Under the pieces are notes generated by a model, which worked only from the letters and a program-made list of their open reading frames with translations, did not search any database and was not told the DNA's origin. The translations under genes and the position numbers were made by a program. From Thermoguttaceae bacterium (GTDB lineage: Bacteria; Planctomycetota; Planctomycetia; Pirellulales; Thermoguttaceae), in assembly GCA_017549085.1 (NCBI GenBank), contig JAFYVO010000026.1:1-14885 (forward strand): a stretch of DNA of 14,885 nt, given 5' to 3'. Every line of letters begins with the position of its first letter. Position 1 is the stretch's first letter. Of the stretch, positions 1 to 7,941 are shown piece by piece.

Positions 1-721
1 AACGTCGGCGCTCCCAAGCGGCGCGACGCGCGGCGGGGGACGAAAACGCGGCGTCAAACGCTCGTTGCGCCCGAATGAAATCGATTCGAGCGGCTTCGCG
101 ACGCTGCGCGGCGACCAAACGCGACGCGGCGAGAAGAGCCGCCGTCTCTTGCGGCGCGGTCGCGCCTTCGTATTTCTTTTGCGCTTTCGCGGCGCACTCG
201 TTCGCGAAATTCGCGCATTCGACGCAAAGGTTGAAATAAGCGCGTTTGCCGACTAAATCCCAATACGCCGCCAAACGTCGGTAACGTTCGCTCGGCGAAT
301 AAGCGCCGTATAAGAGCTTTTCCAACGAAAGGGGTTCGCCGACGACGTCCGCGTTTTTCGCTCCGCAAAGTTTTTCGACGCGTTGCGCGGCTTCGCTCTT
401 TTGCGGAGCGGCGGCGGGCGTCGGAGCGTTCGGCGGAGGCGTTCCCGGAGCGCCGGAAGGCGGAGCGTTCGGCGGAGGCGTTCCCGGAGCGCCGGAAGGC
501 GGAGCGTTCGGCGGAAGCGTTCCCGGAGCGCCGGAAGGCGGAGCGTTCGGCGGAAGCGTCCCCGGAGCGCCGGAAGGCGCCGAATACGCGGAACCGGTTT
601 GCGCGACGGCTTGCGCAAGGTCGAAAACCTCCCCGACGCCTCCGTTTAACGCGCTCAAGAGAACCGCCGACGGCAACGTCGAACGGAGACAACGAAACAA
701 GTACTCGGCGGCGATCTTCAT
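1..721 (-). CDS. Unrecognised protein with Pro/Gly/Ala tandem repeat (C-terminus beyond left edge)
   Basis: An open frame runs from ATG at 721-719 to position 1 without a stop, so 240 codons are visible and the C-terminus lies outside the window. The start is supported by AGGAG (728-732 on the complement) six bases upstream. Residues 1-41 begin MKIAAEYLFRCLRST and contain a weakly hydrophobic stretch (about 17-29) that could be a poor signal peptide; this is uncertain. Residues about 48-100 are four copies of a 13-residue Pro/Gly/Ala unit of the type SGAPGTLPPNAPP. Residues 105-240 look alpha-helical and Ala/Arg/Glu-rich, with cysteines at 119, 166, 169 and 176 and the segment RLAAYWDLVGKRAYFN. 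I do not recognise a family. The helical Ala-rich part loosely resembles coiled-coil envelope proteins such as TolC-like factors, but that is not enough for a call. Longer open frames on both strands across this stretch are shadows without a ribosome site, created by the repeat and the codon bias. Confidence 0.75.
   Translation of the reverse strand, partial: MKIAAEYLFRCLRSTLPSAVLLSALNGGVGEVFDLAQAVAQTGSAYSAPSGAPGTLPPNAPPSGAPGTLPPNAPPSGAPGTPPPNAPPSGAPGTPPPNAPTPAAAPQKSEAAQRVEKLCGAKNADVVGEPLSLEKLLYGAYSPSERYRRLAAYWDLVGKRAYFNLCVECANFANECAAKAQKKYEGATAPQETAALLAASRLVAAQRREAARIDFIRAQRAFDAAFSSPAARRAAWERRR
422..577 (-). repeat. Four tandem 39-bp repeats inside the left-edge gene
   Basis: Four consecutive 39-bp units (422-460, 461-499, 500-538, 539-577) differ at only a few positions: GGAGGC versus GGAAGC, and one GTT versus GTC. 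The length is a multiple of three, so copy-number change would keep the gene in frame. Each unit encodes 13 residues rich in Pro, Gly and Ala, probably a flexible extended linker between the N-terminal segment and the helical domain. Confidence 0.93.
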
Positions 722-1012
722 AAACGACTCCTCTTCTCGCTCTTCCGCGCGGAAACGCTCGACGCGGCGACGAGAAAATTTTTCGTATTGCGGAAACGAC
801 GAAATTTTTGATATAAAACGGTTCAATGTTCAACCGACGCGGCGCCCAAAGACGTTCGGCTCCCCCCTATTATAACGAAAAAAACGCCGGAAAGGAAGTC
901 TCTATCTCGTTATTTTCGTCATTTTCGTCGAACTTCGAGCGTTTTGCGCCGCAAGCGCGACGCCGCCGTTCCCGCCGCTCGCGCCTCCTCGCTAAAAAAT
1001 AAAGGAACTCCC
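722..1012. promoter_or_regulatory. Divergent intergenic region with weak promoter candidates
   Basis: These 291 bases separate two divergent genes, so promoters for both should lie here. For the rightward gene the best -10 is TATAAC at 871-876 (overlapping TATTAT at 868-873), with no convincing -35. For the leftward gene the A/T-rich stretch around 790-818 holds TATATC-like sequence on the complement, again without a clear -35. An imperfect inverted repeat CGGTT-8-AACCG at 819-836 lies between them and might be an operator. All of this is inferred from motifs alone. Confidence 0.3.
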
Positions 1013-2143
1013 TTGAAAAAACGGTTTAACGATTTTGACGCTTCCGACGCCGACGCGTCGTACTCCGAGCCCTATTTGCGTCCCGCTCGCGCCCCGCGCC
1101 TCGGTTGCCTCGGACGCTTGACGCTAACGGCGGCGCTCCTTTTCGTCGCGCTCGGCTCGGTCGCGGCGTTTCTTTATTGGAGGAACGTCTCCGCGCCGAT
1201 CGACGCCGCCAACGCGTCGACCGGGCAACTCGTCGGTTGGCTCGCGCTCCGCGATTTGAGCGCCGAAACGCCGGAAACGCGCGAACGCCTCTTCGATCGT
1301 TACGTCGAAACGCTCGGCGGAGAAAACGGCGTCGTCGAACCGGAAAAACTCGAACTCCCGCCGCAAGCGAAGAAGTTCGCGCAAGCGTTCTTCGCCCAAC
1401 GCGCTTCCGACGAAACGGAAGAAGAATCGCGATTTGAAGAAGACGCCGCCGAACTCGGCGCGTTGGAAACGCCGCTCGTCGAGCGCGCGCCGTATTGGCG
1501 ACTCGATTATTACGTCGCGCCGCGCGACGTCGACTCGCCGCAACGGAGCGAATACGTCGTTTCCGACGACGTTCGACCGGGCCCCGCGTTCCTTAAACGC
1601 TGGAACGCGAGTCGGCAAGAAGCGAAAAACGACGACGCGCCCCCCAAAAAAACGCCCGCCGTCGAAAAGAACGTTCGCCTCCTCGCGATGCAATGGTTCG
1701 TCGCGAAAAGAAAGGCTTACGACGCCGCCCCGGACGCCGAAAAGGGGCGCCAACTCGAAAAAACGCTCGACGAACTCCTCGGTTGGCAGGAACTTTATAA
1801 GAAGATTCGAACCGACGCGACGAAACGGTCGACGCCGCGCTCCGAAATGTTGGCAGAGTTCGAAAAGACCGTCGAAAGCTGGAACGAGTTCGAAACGCCG
1901 GAAGAACTCGCGAAAACGCTTTGGTTCAAAGACTTAATCGTCGCGAACGTCGCCGCGCAAGAAACGCCGCTCGGTCGTTTCGCGCCGCCCCAACCGCCGC
2001 GCGCTCGAAAAGTCGTTCCGGTCGAACCGGTCGAAACGCCCGAAAACGCCGACGCAACCAAACGCGATTTCGGGCGCCGAACGCTCGACGCGGCCCGCCG
2101 CTTTTTCGGAACGTCGCCCAACGCCGACGCGCCGACGCGCTAA
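1013..2143 (+). CDS. Single-pass membrane protein of unknown function
   Basis: This 376-residue protein starts, in my reading, at TTG 1013. AAAGGA (1001-1006) lies six bases upstream, whereas the longer frame from TTG 944 has no ribosome site and would only add an Arg/Ala-rich stretch. An N-terminal cytoplasmic segment (about 45 residues, Asp/Ser-rich then Arg/Pro-rich) is followed by one hydrophobic helix at about residues 47-66 (LTLTAALLFVALGSVAAFLY). The rest is a charged, mainly helical region rich in Glu, Arg and Ala. The C-terminus is Pro/Arg-rich. It looks like a type II anchored protein, with the large domain on the far side of the membrane. No catalytic motif or family is recognisable. 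It is transcribed alone, away from the left-edge gene, and ends in a strong terminator facing the McsA-like gene. Confidence 0.8.
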   Translation: MKKRFNDFDASDADASYSEPYLRPARAPRLGCLGRLTLTAALLFVALGSVAAFLYWRNVSAPIDAANASTGQLVGWLALRDLSAETPETRERLFDRYVETLGGENGVVEPEKLELPPQAKKFAQAFFAQRASDETEEESRFEEDAAELGALETPLVERAPYWRLDYYVAPRDVDSPQRSEYVVSDDVRPGPAFLKRWNASRQEAKNDDAPPKKTPAVEKNVRLLAMQWFVAKRKAYDAAPDAEKGRQLEKTLDELLGWQELYKKIRTDATKRSTPRSEMLAEFEKTVESWNEFETPEELAKTLWFKDLIVANVAAQETPLGRFAPPQPPRARKVVPVEPVETPENADATKRDFGRRTLDAARRFFGTSPNADAPTR

Positions 2144-2165
2144 CGGTCGCCTTTCTAAAGCGTCA

Positions 2166-2212
2166 AACGCCGCGCTCGTTCGGGTTCGCCCCTTCGAACG
2201 CGGCGTTTTTTT
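2166..2212 (+). terminator. Intrinsic terminator after the membrane protein gene
   Basis: An outer stem AACGCCGC (2166-2173) pairs with GCGGCGTT (2200-2207), and an inner GTTCG/CGAAC stem continues it past a small bulge. Seven T residues (2206-2212) follow, starting within the right arm. It lies 22 bases after the stop codon. The opposite strand lacks a comparable T run, so it mainly serves the rightward transcript. Confidence 0.85.
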
Positions 2213-2233
2213 CGGTCGACTCGCTCTCTTGCG

Positions 2234-2827
2234 TCAAGCGATTTTGAGCGTCAACTCCTTAATTTTATCGCGCAACACCGACGCGCGTTCGTAATCTTCC
2301 GTCGCGACGGCGTCGACCAACTCGTTGCGCAATCGAACGAGCGTCGGCCCGTAATCGACGACGATTCCGCGCCGTCGGGGCGTTTTGCCAACGTGTTCGC
2401 TCGCGCCCTGAACGCTCAACAAGAACGGGTCGATCCGGTCTTTGAACGCGCGGTAGTCGTTCGCGCATCCTAAGCGTCCGGTCTTGCGGAACTCTTGGAA
2501 CCCGAGCCCGCAACAGGGACAGGACTGGAAGTCCGTTTCCATTAAATCTTCGGTCAACTCTTTAAGCGACGCGTCGCTTTCCTCTTCGTCGCGCGGTTCG
2601 CTTTCGCCGTCGCATTGGCAAGCGTCGCCGCAGGAACACTCGGAACCGCAAGCGCAACCGCAAGAATGTTCGTCGCCCTCTTCGTCTTCGCCGGCTTCTT
2701 TCGCGTTGTTTTTGTGCAGATATTCGTAAGCGTGTTCGTCGCACAGATGCAGCTCTTCCGGCTGCGACGAATCGTTCATTTCGGTGATGTGAAACGTCGC
2801 GACTTTATCGCATTTTTGGCATTTCAT
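2234..2827 (-). CDS. mcsA: McsA-like zinc protein with UvrB/UvrC motif and Cys-rich insertion
   Basis: This 197-residue protein has the layout of McsA, which in Firmicutes binds and activates the protein-arginine kinase McsB in the McsB/ClpC protein quality-control system. Visible features are an N-terminal zinc-type site (C3-x2-C6 and C29-x2-H32), a central cysteine group (C103, C105, C106, C121 with the GCANDY segment typical of the family), and a C-terminal UvrB/UvrC motif at about residues 164-192 (LRNELVDAVATEDYERASVL). Residues 46-84 are an acidic insertion carrying seven cysteines (56, 58, 60, 64, 66, 70, 72) spaced like a metallothionein, which I do not recall from ordinary McsA. No mcsB, ctsR or clpC is adjacent, so the gene stands alone and converges on the membrane-protein gene. 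The start ATG 2827 is preceded by a modest AAAAGG. The family call is fairly secure; an actual role with McsB is inference. Confidence 0.85.
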   Translation of the reverse strand: MKCQKCDKVATFHITEMNDSSQPEELHLCDEHAYEYLHKNNAKEAGEDEEGDEHSCGCACGSECSCGDACQCDGESEPRDEEESDASLKELTEDLMETDFQSCPCCGLGFQEFRKTGRLGCANDYRAFKDRIDPFLLSVQGASEHVGKTPRRRGIVVDYGPTLVRLRNELVDAVATEDYERASVLRDKIKELTLKIA

Positions 2828-2952
2828 AACGTCGCCTTTTATCGGGTCGAGATCGGACGGCCAACGGAGCGCCGGAAAGTCGGTCGCCGCGCGCCGTCGG
2901 GGTTCGGGTCGGCGTTTCGAACGCGTCGCCGAATCGGAGCAAATTACAGGAC

Positions 2953-2981
2953 AGGATAACCTTTCTCGCGCTTCGCGTCAA
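2953..2981 (-). promoter_or_regulatory. Sigma-70-like promoter of the McsA-like gene
   Basis: Read on the complement, TTGACG (2976-2981) is followed by a 17-base spacer and TATCCT (2953-2958). Transcription would begin near 2946 and leave a leader of about 120 bases before ATG 2827. The -35 is a 5/6 match and the -10 a 4/6 match to consensus. Confidence 0.55.
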
Positions 2982-3170
2982 GAGCGCAAAGCGAAAAACG
3001 CGCCGCGGCGACGACCGTCGCGACTCCGAAAAGTCCGCAAGACGCGGAATCGTCGGCGCGTTCGATTTTATTTTACGCGGTTCGCCGTTTTTGGAAAGCG
3101 GAGAAAAGCGAAATTTTCCGCAAAATTTCCCGAAACGTCGCCTCGCCCCCGACGCGGCGCGCTTCGACGT
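2982..3170. other. Intergenic stretch without a gene
   Basis: No supportable gene lies between the McsA promoter and the terminator of the efflux operon. The only structure noticed is an imperfect inverted repeat at 3098-3121 (GCGGAGAAAA and TTTTCCGC around a short loop). It could be a secondary transcription stop for leftward transcripts, but the following T run is short. Confidence 0.4.
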
Positions 3171-3206
3171 AAAAAAAACGGAGGCCCGAATCGCTTCGAA
3201 CCTCCG
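3171..3206 (-). terminator. Intrinsic terminator of the RND efflux operon
   Basis: On the complement, CGGAGG (3201-3206) pairs with CCTCCG (3179-3184). An inner CGAA/TTCG stem supports the pairing, and eight T residues (3171-3178 on the complement) follow directly. It starts 42 bases after the pump gene's stop codon. Confidence 0.88.
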
Positions 3207-3248
3207 CTTTCGACTTCCGTCTAAACCGCCGTTTTAGGCGCGCTTGCG

Positions 3249-6200
3249 TCAAGCGACGTTCGCGTCGGCAACGTTTTCCTTATTCTTCGCCGGGCGCAAC
3301 AGCTTGCGGTTGAAAATCCCGACGACGAAGACGTAGAAGAGCGGAACGAAGAAAATCGCCAAGAACGTCGCGGCCAACGTCCCGCCGAGAACGCACGTCC
3401 CGAGCGATTGTTGGCTGACCGCGCTCGCGCCGTGCGCCTTGACCATCGGCACGACGCCGAGCGCGAACGCCATCGACGTCATAATGATCGGACGCAAACG
3501 CAACTTCGACGCGATCACCGCCGCCTTCAAGAGCGGAACGTTCTCCTTCTCGACCATTTGCTTCGCGAACTCGACGATCAAAATCGCGTTTTTCGCCGAC
3601 AAGCCCATAACGGTCAACAAACCGATTTGGAAGAAGACGTCGTTCGAAAGCCCGCTGTTGAGCGTCGCCAAAATCGCGCCGAGCGCGCCGAACGGAACGA
3701 CCATCGCGATCGCGATCGGAACCGACCAGCTTTCGTAAAGCGCCGCCAAGCAAAGGAAAACGACGACCATCGCGAGCGCGTAAAGTCGACCCGTTTGCGA
3801 ACCGGCTTGACGCTCTTCGAACGAAATCCCGGAATAGCTCAACCCGACGCCCTGCGGAAGTTGGTTTTCGACAATGTCTTCGACGACCTTCATCGCGTCC
3901 CCGGTGCTGACGCCCGGAAGCGGAATCGCGGTGAACTTGACGCTTTCGATCCCGTTGAAGCGAGCGAGCTTCGGCGCGCCGTTGATCCAACGTCCGGACG
4001 CGAACGCCGAGAACGGAACCATTTGCCCGTCGGCGTTGCGCGCGTGCCATTTTTCCAAGTCGATCGGGTTGACGCGGGACGACGGTTCGCCCTGCGCGTA
4101 AACCTTCTTGACGCGACCGCGGTCGATAAAGTCGTTGACGTAAGCCGAACCGAGCGCGATCGAAAGGAGGTTGTTGACGTCGGTCAACGACATCTTCATC
4201 GCGCGGACTTTTTCGGCGTCGACGTCGATCTTGTACTGCGCTTCGTCCGGAAGAGCGTTCGGGAACGCGACCGCGAACTTGCCGCTTTGCATCAACGCGC
4301 CGAGGAATTGGCCCTGAATCTTGTTAAATTCGTTGTGGCCGACCGCCGCTTGGTCTTGCAGGAAGAACTCCAAACCGGACGCGGTCCCAAGCTCCATAAT
4401 CGACGGCGGAACGATCGGCGTGATTTGCGCTTTGTTGTAACCGGCGAGCGCGCCCATCAGTCGGTCGCGAATGGAGTAAACGTCTTGCCCTTCCCCTTGG
4501 CGTTCGCTAAACGGTTTCAACCCGATAAAGCAGATCGCGGAGTTCGGGTTCATCCCGGAGAAGCTAAAACCGGTAACTTCGAAGATCGTTTGCACCGAGT
4601 CCGCTTCGTTGGCCAGGAGCGTGTCGGTAATGTGCGCGACCACTTCTTCCGTGCGTTCTTGGCTCGAACCTTCCGGAAGTTGCGCTTGAACGAAGAGCGT
4701 CCCCTGGTCTTCGTCCGGGAGGAACGCCGTCGGCATCTGCGGATACAACCGCGCGACCGCCAAAACGATCAAGACGAAGAGAACCATAAAGCGCAAACGA
4801 CGGCGAACGATGTAGCCGACCGAGCGCCCGTATCCGTTCGAGCAAGCGTTAAAGCCGAAGTTGAACGCTTTAAAGAACCAACCGAACAACAAGCCGAACA
4901 GGTCGAAACGCTTTTTGCCGTGCGATTTCAGCATCGTCGCGCAGAGCGCCGGGGTGAACGTCAACGCGATAAAGACCGACAGCGTCATCGCGGAAATAAT
5001 CGCGACCGAGAACTGACGGTAAATAACGCCGGTCGACCCGCCGAAGAAGGACGTCGGAAGGAAGACCGCGCAGATGACGGCGCCGACGCCGACGAGCGCG
5101 CCTTGGATTTGGTCCATCGTCTTCTTCGTCGCTTCTTTCGCGCCCAAACCTTCTTCGCTCATCAAACGCTCGACGTTCTCGACGACGACGATCGCGTCGT
5201 CGACCAAGAGGCCGATCGCCAACGTCAACGCGAACATAATGATGACGTTAAGCGACATCCCGCAAGCGTAAATAACGCCGAACGTCCCCAACAAAACGAC
5301 CGGAACCGCGAACGTCGGAATCAACGTAACGCGGAAGCGTTGCAGGAAGAGGAACATAACGCCGAAGACCAACACGATCGCCTCGATCAACGTGTGCGCG
5401 ACCTTTTCGATCGACTCTTCGACGACCGGCGCGTTTTCGTTCGCGTAAGCGATTTTGACGCCCGGCGGGAAGAATTTCGCCGCTTCTTCGACGCGCTTTT
5501 TAACTTCTTTCGTCGTTTCCAAGACGTTCGCGCCGGCGGACAAACGCAACGCCATCCCGCACCCCGGGTAAGCCTTCGCGATCGTTTCGCCGGTTTCTTC
5601 GTCTTGCGTAACGGCGCCGACGCGGGAGCTGAAGCCGTATTTTTCGCGTCCGAGTTCAAGATCGGCGACGTCCGAGAGGCGCACTTGCGAACCGTCCGGA
5701 TTCGTGCGAATCAAGATGTTTTCGAACTCTTCCTTCGAGGTCATGCGGCTCGTCGCGACCATCGTGGCGGTGAATTGCGCGCCTTGGACGGTCGGGTCGC
5801 CCGCGAGACGCCCGGCGGAAACTTGGACGTTTTGCTCTTTCACCGCGGCCAACACGTCTTGCGGCGTCATATTGTAACTGCGGAGTTTGTCCGGTTTGAG
5901 CCAAATGCGCATCCCGTACTGACCGCCGAAGACTTGCACGTATCCGACCCCGTCGACGCGCCCGACCGTCTCTTTCAACGACGATTCGATAAGGTCGCCC
6001 AAGTCGCTTTCGTCGAGGGAGCCGTCTTCGCTGTACAGCGCGACAATGAGGAAGAAGTTGATTTGTTGCTTGTCGACGCTCATCCCTTGCGCTTGGACTT
6101 CCGCCGGAAGAAGCGGGGTCGCGAGCGCGAGTTTGTTTTGCACTTGAACCTGCGCGATATCCGGGTCGGTTCCTTGTTCGAAGGTGATAATGATTTCGAA

Positions 6201-6461
6201 CATACCGTTCGCGGAACTCGACGAGTCCATATAGCGGTAGCCGTCGAGCCCCGTCATTTGTTGCTCGACGATCTGAACGACGGAGTCGCGGATCGTTTCG
6301 GTGGACGCGCCCGGATAGAACCCGTTGACGGCGATCGCCGTCGGCGCGACGTTCGGGTACTGCGAAATCGGCAAGCCGACGATCGACAGCGCCCCGGCCA
6401 ACATAATCAGGATCGCGACGACCCACGCAAAAATAGGCCGCTCAATAAAAAAATGAGACAC
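3249..6461 (-). CDS. RND (HAE1/AcrB-MexB type) multidrug efflux inner-membrane pump
   Basis: The 1070-residue protein is a full-length hydrophobe/amphiphile efflux pump (AcrB has 1049 residues). Such pumps are proton-driven trimers of the inner membrane that export drugs, bile salts or other amphiphiles through an adaptor and an outer-membrane channel. The N-terminus (MSHFFIERPIFAWVVAIL) is the standard first helix. TM4 carries the proton-relay pair D421-D422 in GLLVDDAIVVVENVERLM, equivalent to AcrB D407/D408. K957 in GLSAKNAILIVEFAKQM matches AcrB K940. Two large periplasmic loops and about twelve membrane helices follow the usual order. The start is GTG 6461, fixed by a strong GGAGGT (6467-6472 on the complement) five bases upstream. 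It lies 18 bases after the adaptor gene and is surely cotranscribed with it. No outer-membrane factor follows: the operon ends in a terminator. The substrate cannot be read from the sequence. Confidence 0.96.
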   Translation of the reverse strand: MSHFFIERPIFAWVVAILIMLAGALSIVGLPISQYPNVAPTAIAVNGFYPGASTETIRDSVVQIVEQQMTGLDGYRYMDSSSSANGMFEIIITFEQGTDPDIAQVQVQNKLALATPLLPAEVQAQGMSVDKQQINFFLIVALYSEDGSLDESDLGDLIESSLKETVGRVDGVGYVQVFGGQYGMRIWLKPDKLRSYNMTPQDVLAAVKEQNVQVSAGRLAGDPTVQGAQFTATMVATSRMTSKEEFENILIRTNPDGSQVRLSDVADLELGREKYGFSSRVGAVTQDEETGETIAKAYPGCGMALRLSAGANVLETTKEVKKRVEEAAKFFPPGVKIAYANENAPVVEESIEKVAHTLIEAIVLVFGVMFLFLQRFRVTLIPTFAVPVVLLGTFGVIYACGMSLNVIIMFALTLAIGLLVDDAIVVVENVERLMSEEGLGAKEATKKTMDQIQGALVGVGAVICAVFLPTSFFGGSTGVIYRQFSVAIISAMTLSVFIALTFTPALCATMLKSHGKKRFDLFGLLFGWFFKAFNFGFNACSNGYGRSVGYIVRRRLRFMVLFVLIVLAVARLYPQMPTAFLPDEDQGTLFVQAQLPEGSSQERTEEVVAHITDTLLANEADSVQTIFEVTGFSFSGMNPNSAICFIGLKPFSERQGEGQDVYSIRDRLMGALAGYNKAQITPIVPPSIMELGTASGLEFFLQDQAAVGHNEFNKIQGQFLGALMQSGKFAVAFPNALPDEAQYKIDVDAEKVRAMKMSLTDVNNLLSIALGSAYVNDFIDRGRVKKVYAQGEPSSRVNPIDLEKWHARNADGQMVPFSAFASGRWINGAPKLARFNGIESVKFTAIPLPGVSTGDAMKVVEDIVENQLPQGVGLSYSGISFEERQAGSQTGRLYALAMVVVFLCLAALYESWSVPIAIAMVVPFGALGAILATLNSGLSNDVFFQIGLLTVMGLSAKNAILIVEFAKQMVEKENVPLLKAAVIASKLRLRPIIMTSMAFALGVVPMVKAHGASAVSQQSLGTCVLGGTLAATFLAIFFVPLFYVFVVGIFNRKLLRPAKNKENVADANVA

Positions 6462-6479
6462 TTTTCACCTCCGTCGCGA

Positions 6480-7781
6480 TTACTCGGCTTGCGCCGGGGC
6501 TTCGGCTTGAACCGACGCGGCTTCGGCGACGGGCGCTTCGGCTTGCTCGGCGTTTTCAAAATCGCGAATCACCGGAACGTCGGTCGCTTCGGTCGGCTCG
6601 ACTTCGGCGTCTTGGCTGATGAATTGGACGCCTTCGACGACGATACGGTCGCCCGCTTGGAGTCCGGATTCGACGACCGCCGCGCCGCCGAGCGTGCGTT
6701 CCGAAACGATCGGGCGTTGCGTCGTTTTGTTGGCCGCGTCGACGACCCAAACGTAAGGCTCGCCTTTAGCGTTGCGGAAGAGCCCTTGTTGCGGAATGAG
6801 AATCCCGTTCGGACGAACGCCGTAAGTAACGAACGCGCGGACGAACATCCCCGGGATGAGAGCGCCTTCAAGCGTTTTCCAGTTCGGGTTTTCGAAGACC
6901 GCGCGAACGGCGACCGTCCCGACCGACGCGTCGACGGCGTTGTCGACGCGCTCGACTTTCCCGGTCAACGGATAGCGCGTTCCGTCTTCGAGTTCGATTT
7001 CGACCTTCGCGCCTTGGAAATACGGGCAAAGGGTTTCGCCGTCTTGCGGACGCAACGTCGCGAGAGCCGACGCGACGGACGGTTTCAGGTCGACGTAAAT
7101 TTGGTCGATCTGTTGGATCGTCGTCATCGGAACGCCTTGGCCGGTCGTAACGAGCGCGCCTTCGGTAACTTGCGAGAAGCCGACGCGACCGGAAATCGGC
7201 GCCTCGACGCGGCAGTATTCGATGTTCAGCTCGGCGAGCGCAAAGTCGGCTTGCGCGTTCGCGAAGGAGCTGGCCGTCGTGTCGGCGTCTTGTTGGCTCG
7301 TCGCGTTTCTATCGACCAAGTTCGTAACGCGTTCGTTTTGCTTCGTCCAGAAGTCGGCTTGCGCTTTCGCTTTCGCGCGGTTTTGAACGTAAATACGGTC
7401 GTCGATTTGGTAAAGTTGTTCCCCTTCTTCGACCGCGGACCCTTCGACGAATTTGCGTTCCAAAACGATCCCGCTGACTTGCGGGCGCACTTCCGCGACG
7501 TTGTAAGCGGCGGTGCGTCCGGGAAGTTCAAGGATCAACGGAACCGCTTCCGTTTTCACCGTGTAAACGCCGACTTGCGGAATCGGTTTTTCGGCCGATT
7601 GAACGTCCGGCCCGGCGGCCGCCGCTTCGTCTTTTTTCAAACCAAGTTTAACCAACGTCGAGTCAAGTTGTTCGCAACCGGAAAACGCGACGCAAGCGGC
7701 GCAAACCGCGACGGCGCAAATCGGCAAACGCGAAGACGACGAGAAACGACGCCCGACGGCGCCGAAACGAAACGCTTGCAT
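6480..7781 (-). CDS. RND efflux periplasmic adaptor lipoprotein (AcrA/MexA family)
   Basis: This 433-residue membrane-fusion protein links the RND pump to an outer-membrane channel. Residues 20-36 form a lipoprotein signal ending in the lipobox AFSGC, so C36 should be lipidated, leaving about 398 mature residues. The first lipoyl/barrel-sandwich half is at about 88-128 (NVAEVRPQVSGIVLERKFVE), followed by an alpha-helical hairpin at about 130-190 and the second lipoyl half at about 191-212 (VEAPISGRVGFSQVTEGALV). Beta-barrel and membrane-proximal domains follow, including GALIPGMFVRAFV near residue 330. The last ~20 residues form an Ala/Glu-rich tail outside the conserved fold. ATG 7781 has only a weak purine-rich GAGAAG upstream. 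It is the first gene of the efflux operon and lies divergent from recQ. The adaptor must recruit an outer-membrane factor encoded elsewhere. Confidence 0.95.
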   Translation of the reverse strand: MQAFRFGAVGRRFSSSSRLPICAVAVCAACVAFSGCEQLDSTLVKLGLKKDEAAAAGPDVQSAEKPIPQVGVYTVKTEAVPLILELPGRTAAYNVAEVRPQVSGIVLERKFVEGSAVEEGEQLYQIDDRIYVQNRAKAKAQADFWTKQNERVTNLVDRNATSQQDADTTASSFANAQADFALAELNIEYCRVEAPISGRVGFSQVTEGALVTTGQGVPMTTIQQIDQIYVDLKPSVASALATLRPQDGETLCPYFQGAKVEIELEDGTRYPLTGKVERVDNAVDASVGTVAVRAVFENPNWKTLEGALIPGMFVRAFVTYGVRPNGILIPQQGLFRNAKGEPYVWVVDAANKTTQRPIVSERTLGGAAVVESGLQAGDRIVVEGVQFISQDAEVEPTEATDVPVIRDFENAEQAEAPVAEAASVQAEAPAQAE

Positions 7782-7807
7782 TTTCTTCTCTATATACTTA
7801 ACGGGGG

Positions 7808-7821
7808 CCGCTCAAGAGCGG
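7808..7821. promoter_or_regulatory. Perfect palindrome in the efflux operon leader
   Basis: CCGCTC-AA-GAGCGG is a 6-bp inverted repeat with a two-base centre, 26 bases upstream of the adaptor start codon and within the expected mRNA leader. It could be a repressor operator or a small RNA hairpin. Its function is unproven, and in such GC-rich DNA it may be chance. Confidence 0.3.
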
Positions 7822-7913
7822 AAACTGGGCAAAGCGGTCGTTCGTCGCGCAACGTCAAAAGAAGCGAGCAGGAAAAACGCGCGAAAGCGCCGCTACCGAA
7901 AGAAATTTTGTCT

Positions 7914-7941
7914 ATTATCGCCTATTTTCCCATCTCGTCAA
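7914..7941 (-). promoter_or_regulatory. Sigma-70-like promoter of the RND efflux operon
   Basis: On the complement, TTGACG (7936-7941), a 16-base spacer and GATAAT (7914-7919) form a near-consensus promoter (5/6 matches in each box). Transcription would start near 7907, giving a leader of about 125 bases that contains the palindrome at 7808-7821. Confidence 0.65.

Noticed and set aside
422..577. Possible CRISPR array
   Set aside because: The four 39-bp units are directly adjacent with no unique spacers, lie within a coding frame, and no cas gene is present.
54..833. Leftward 259-codon frame and shorter frames on both strands over the 39-bp repeats
   Set aside because: Arg/Ser-rich composition, no ribosome site, and opened by a repeat length divisible by three. 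The frame starting at ATG 721 has a Shine-Dalgarno sequence and sensible composition.
944..1012. N-terminal extension of the membrane protein from TTG 944
   Set aside because: It has no ribosome site and only adds an Arg/Ala-rich stretch, whereas TTG 1013 has AAAGGA at good spacing.
2615..2959. Rightward 114-codon frame across the start of the McsA-like gene
   Set aside because: It is mostly antisense to the conserved McsA-like coding sequence, has no ribosome site, and shows no recognisable product.
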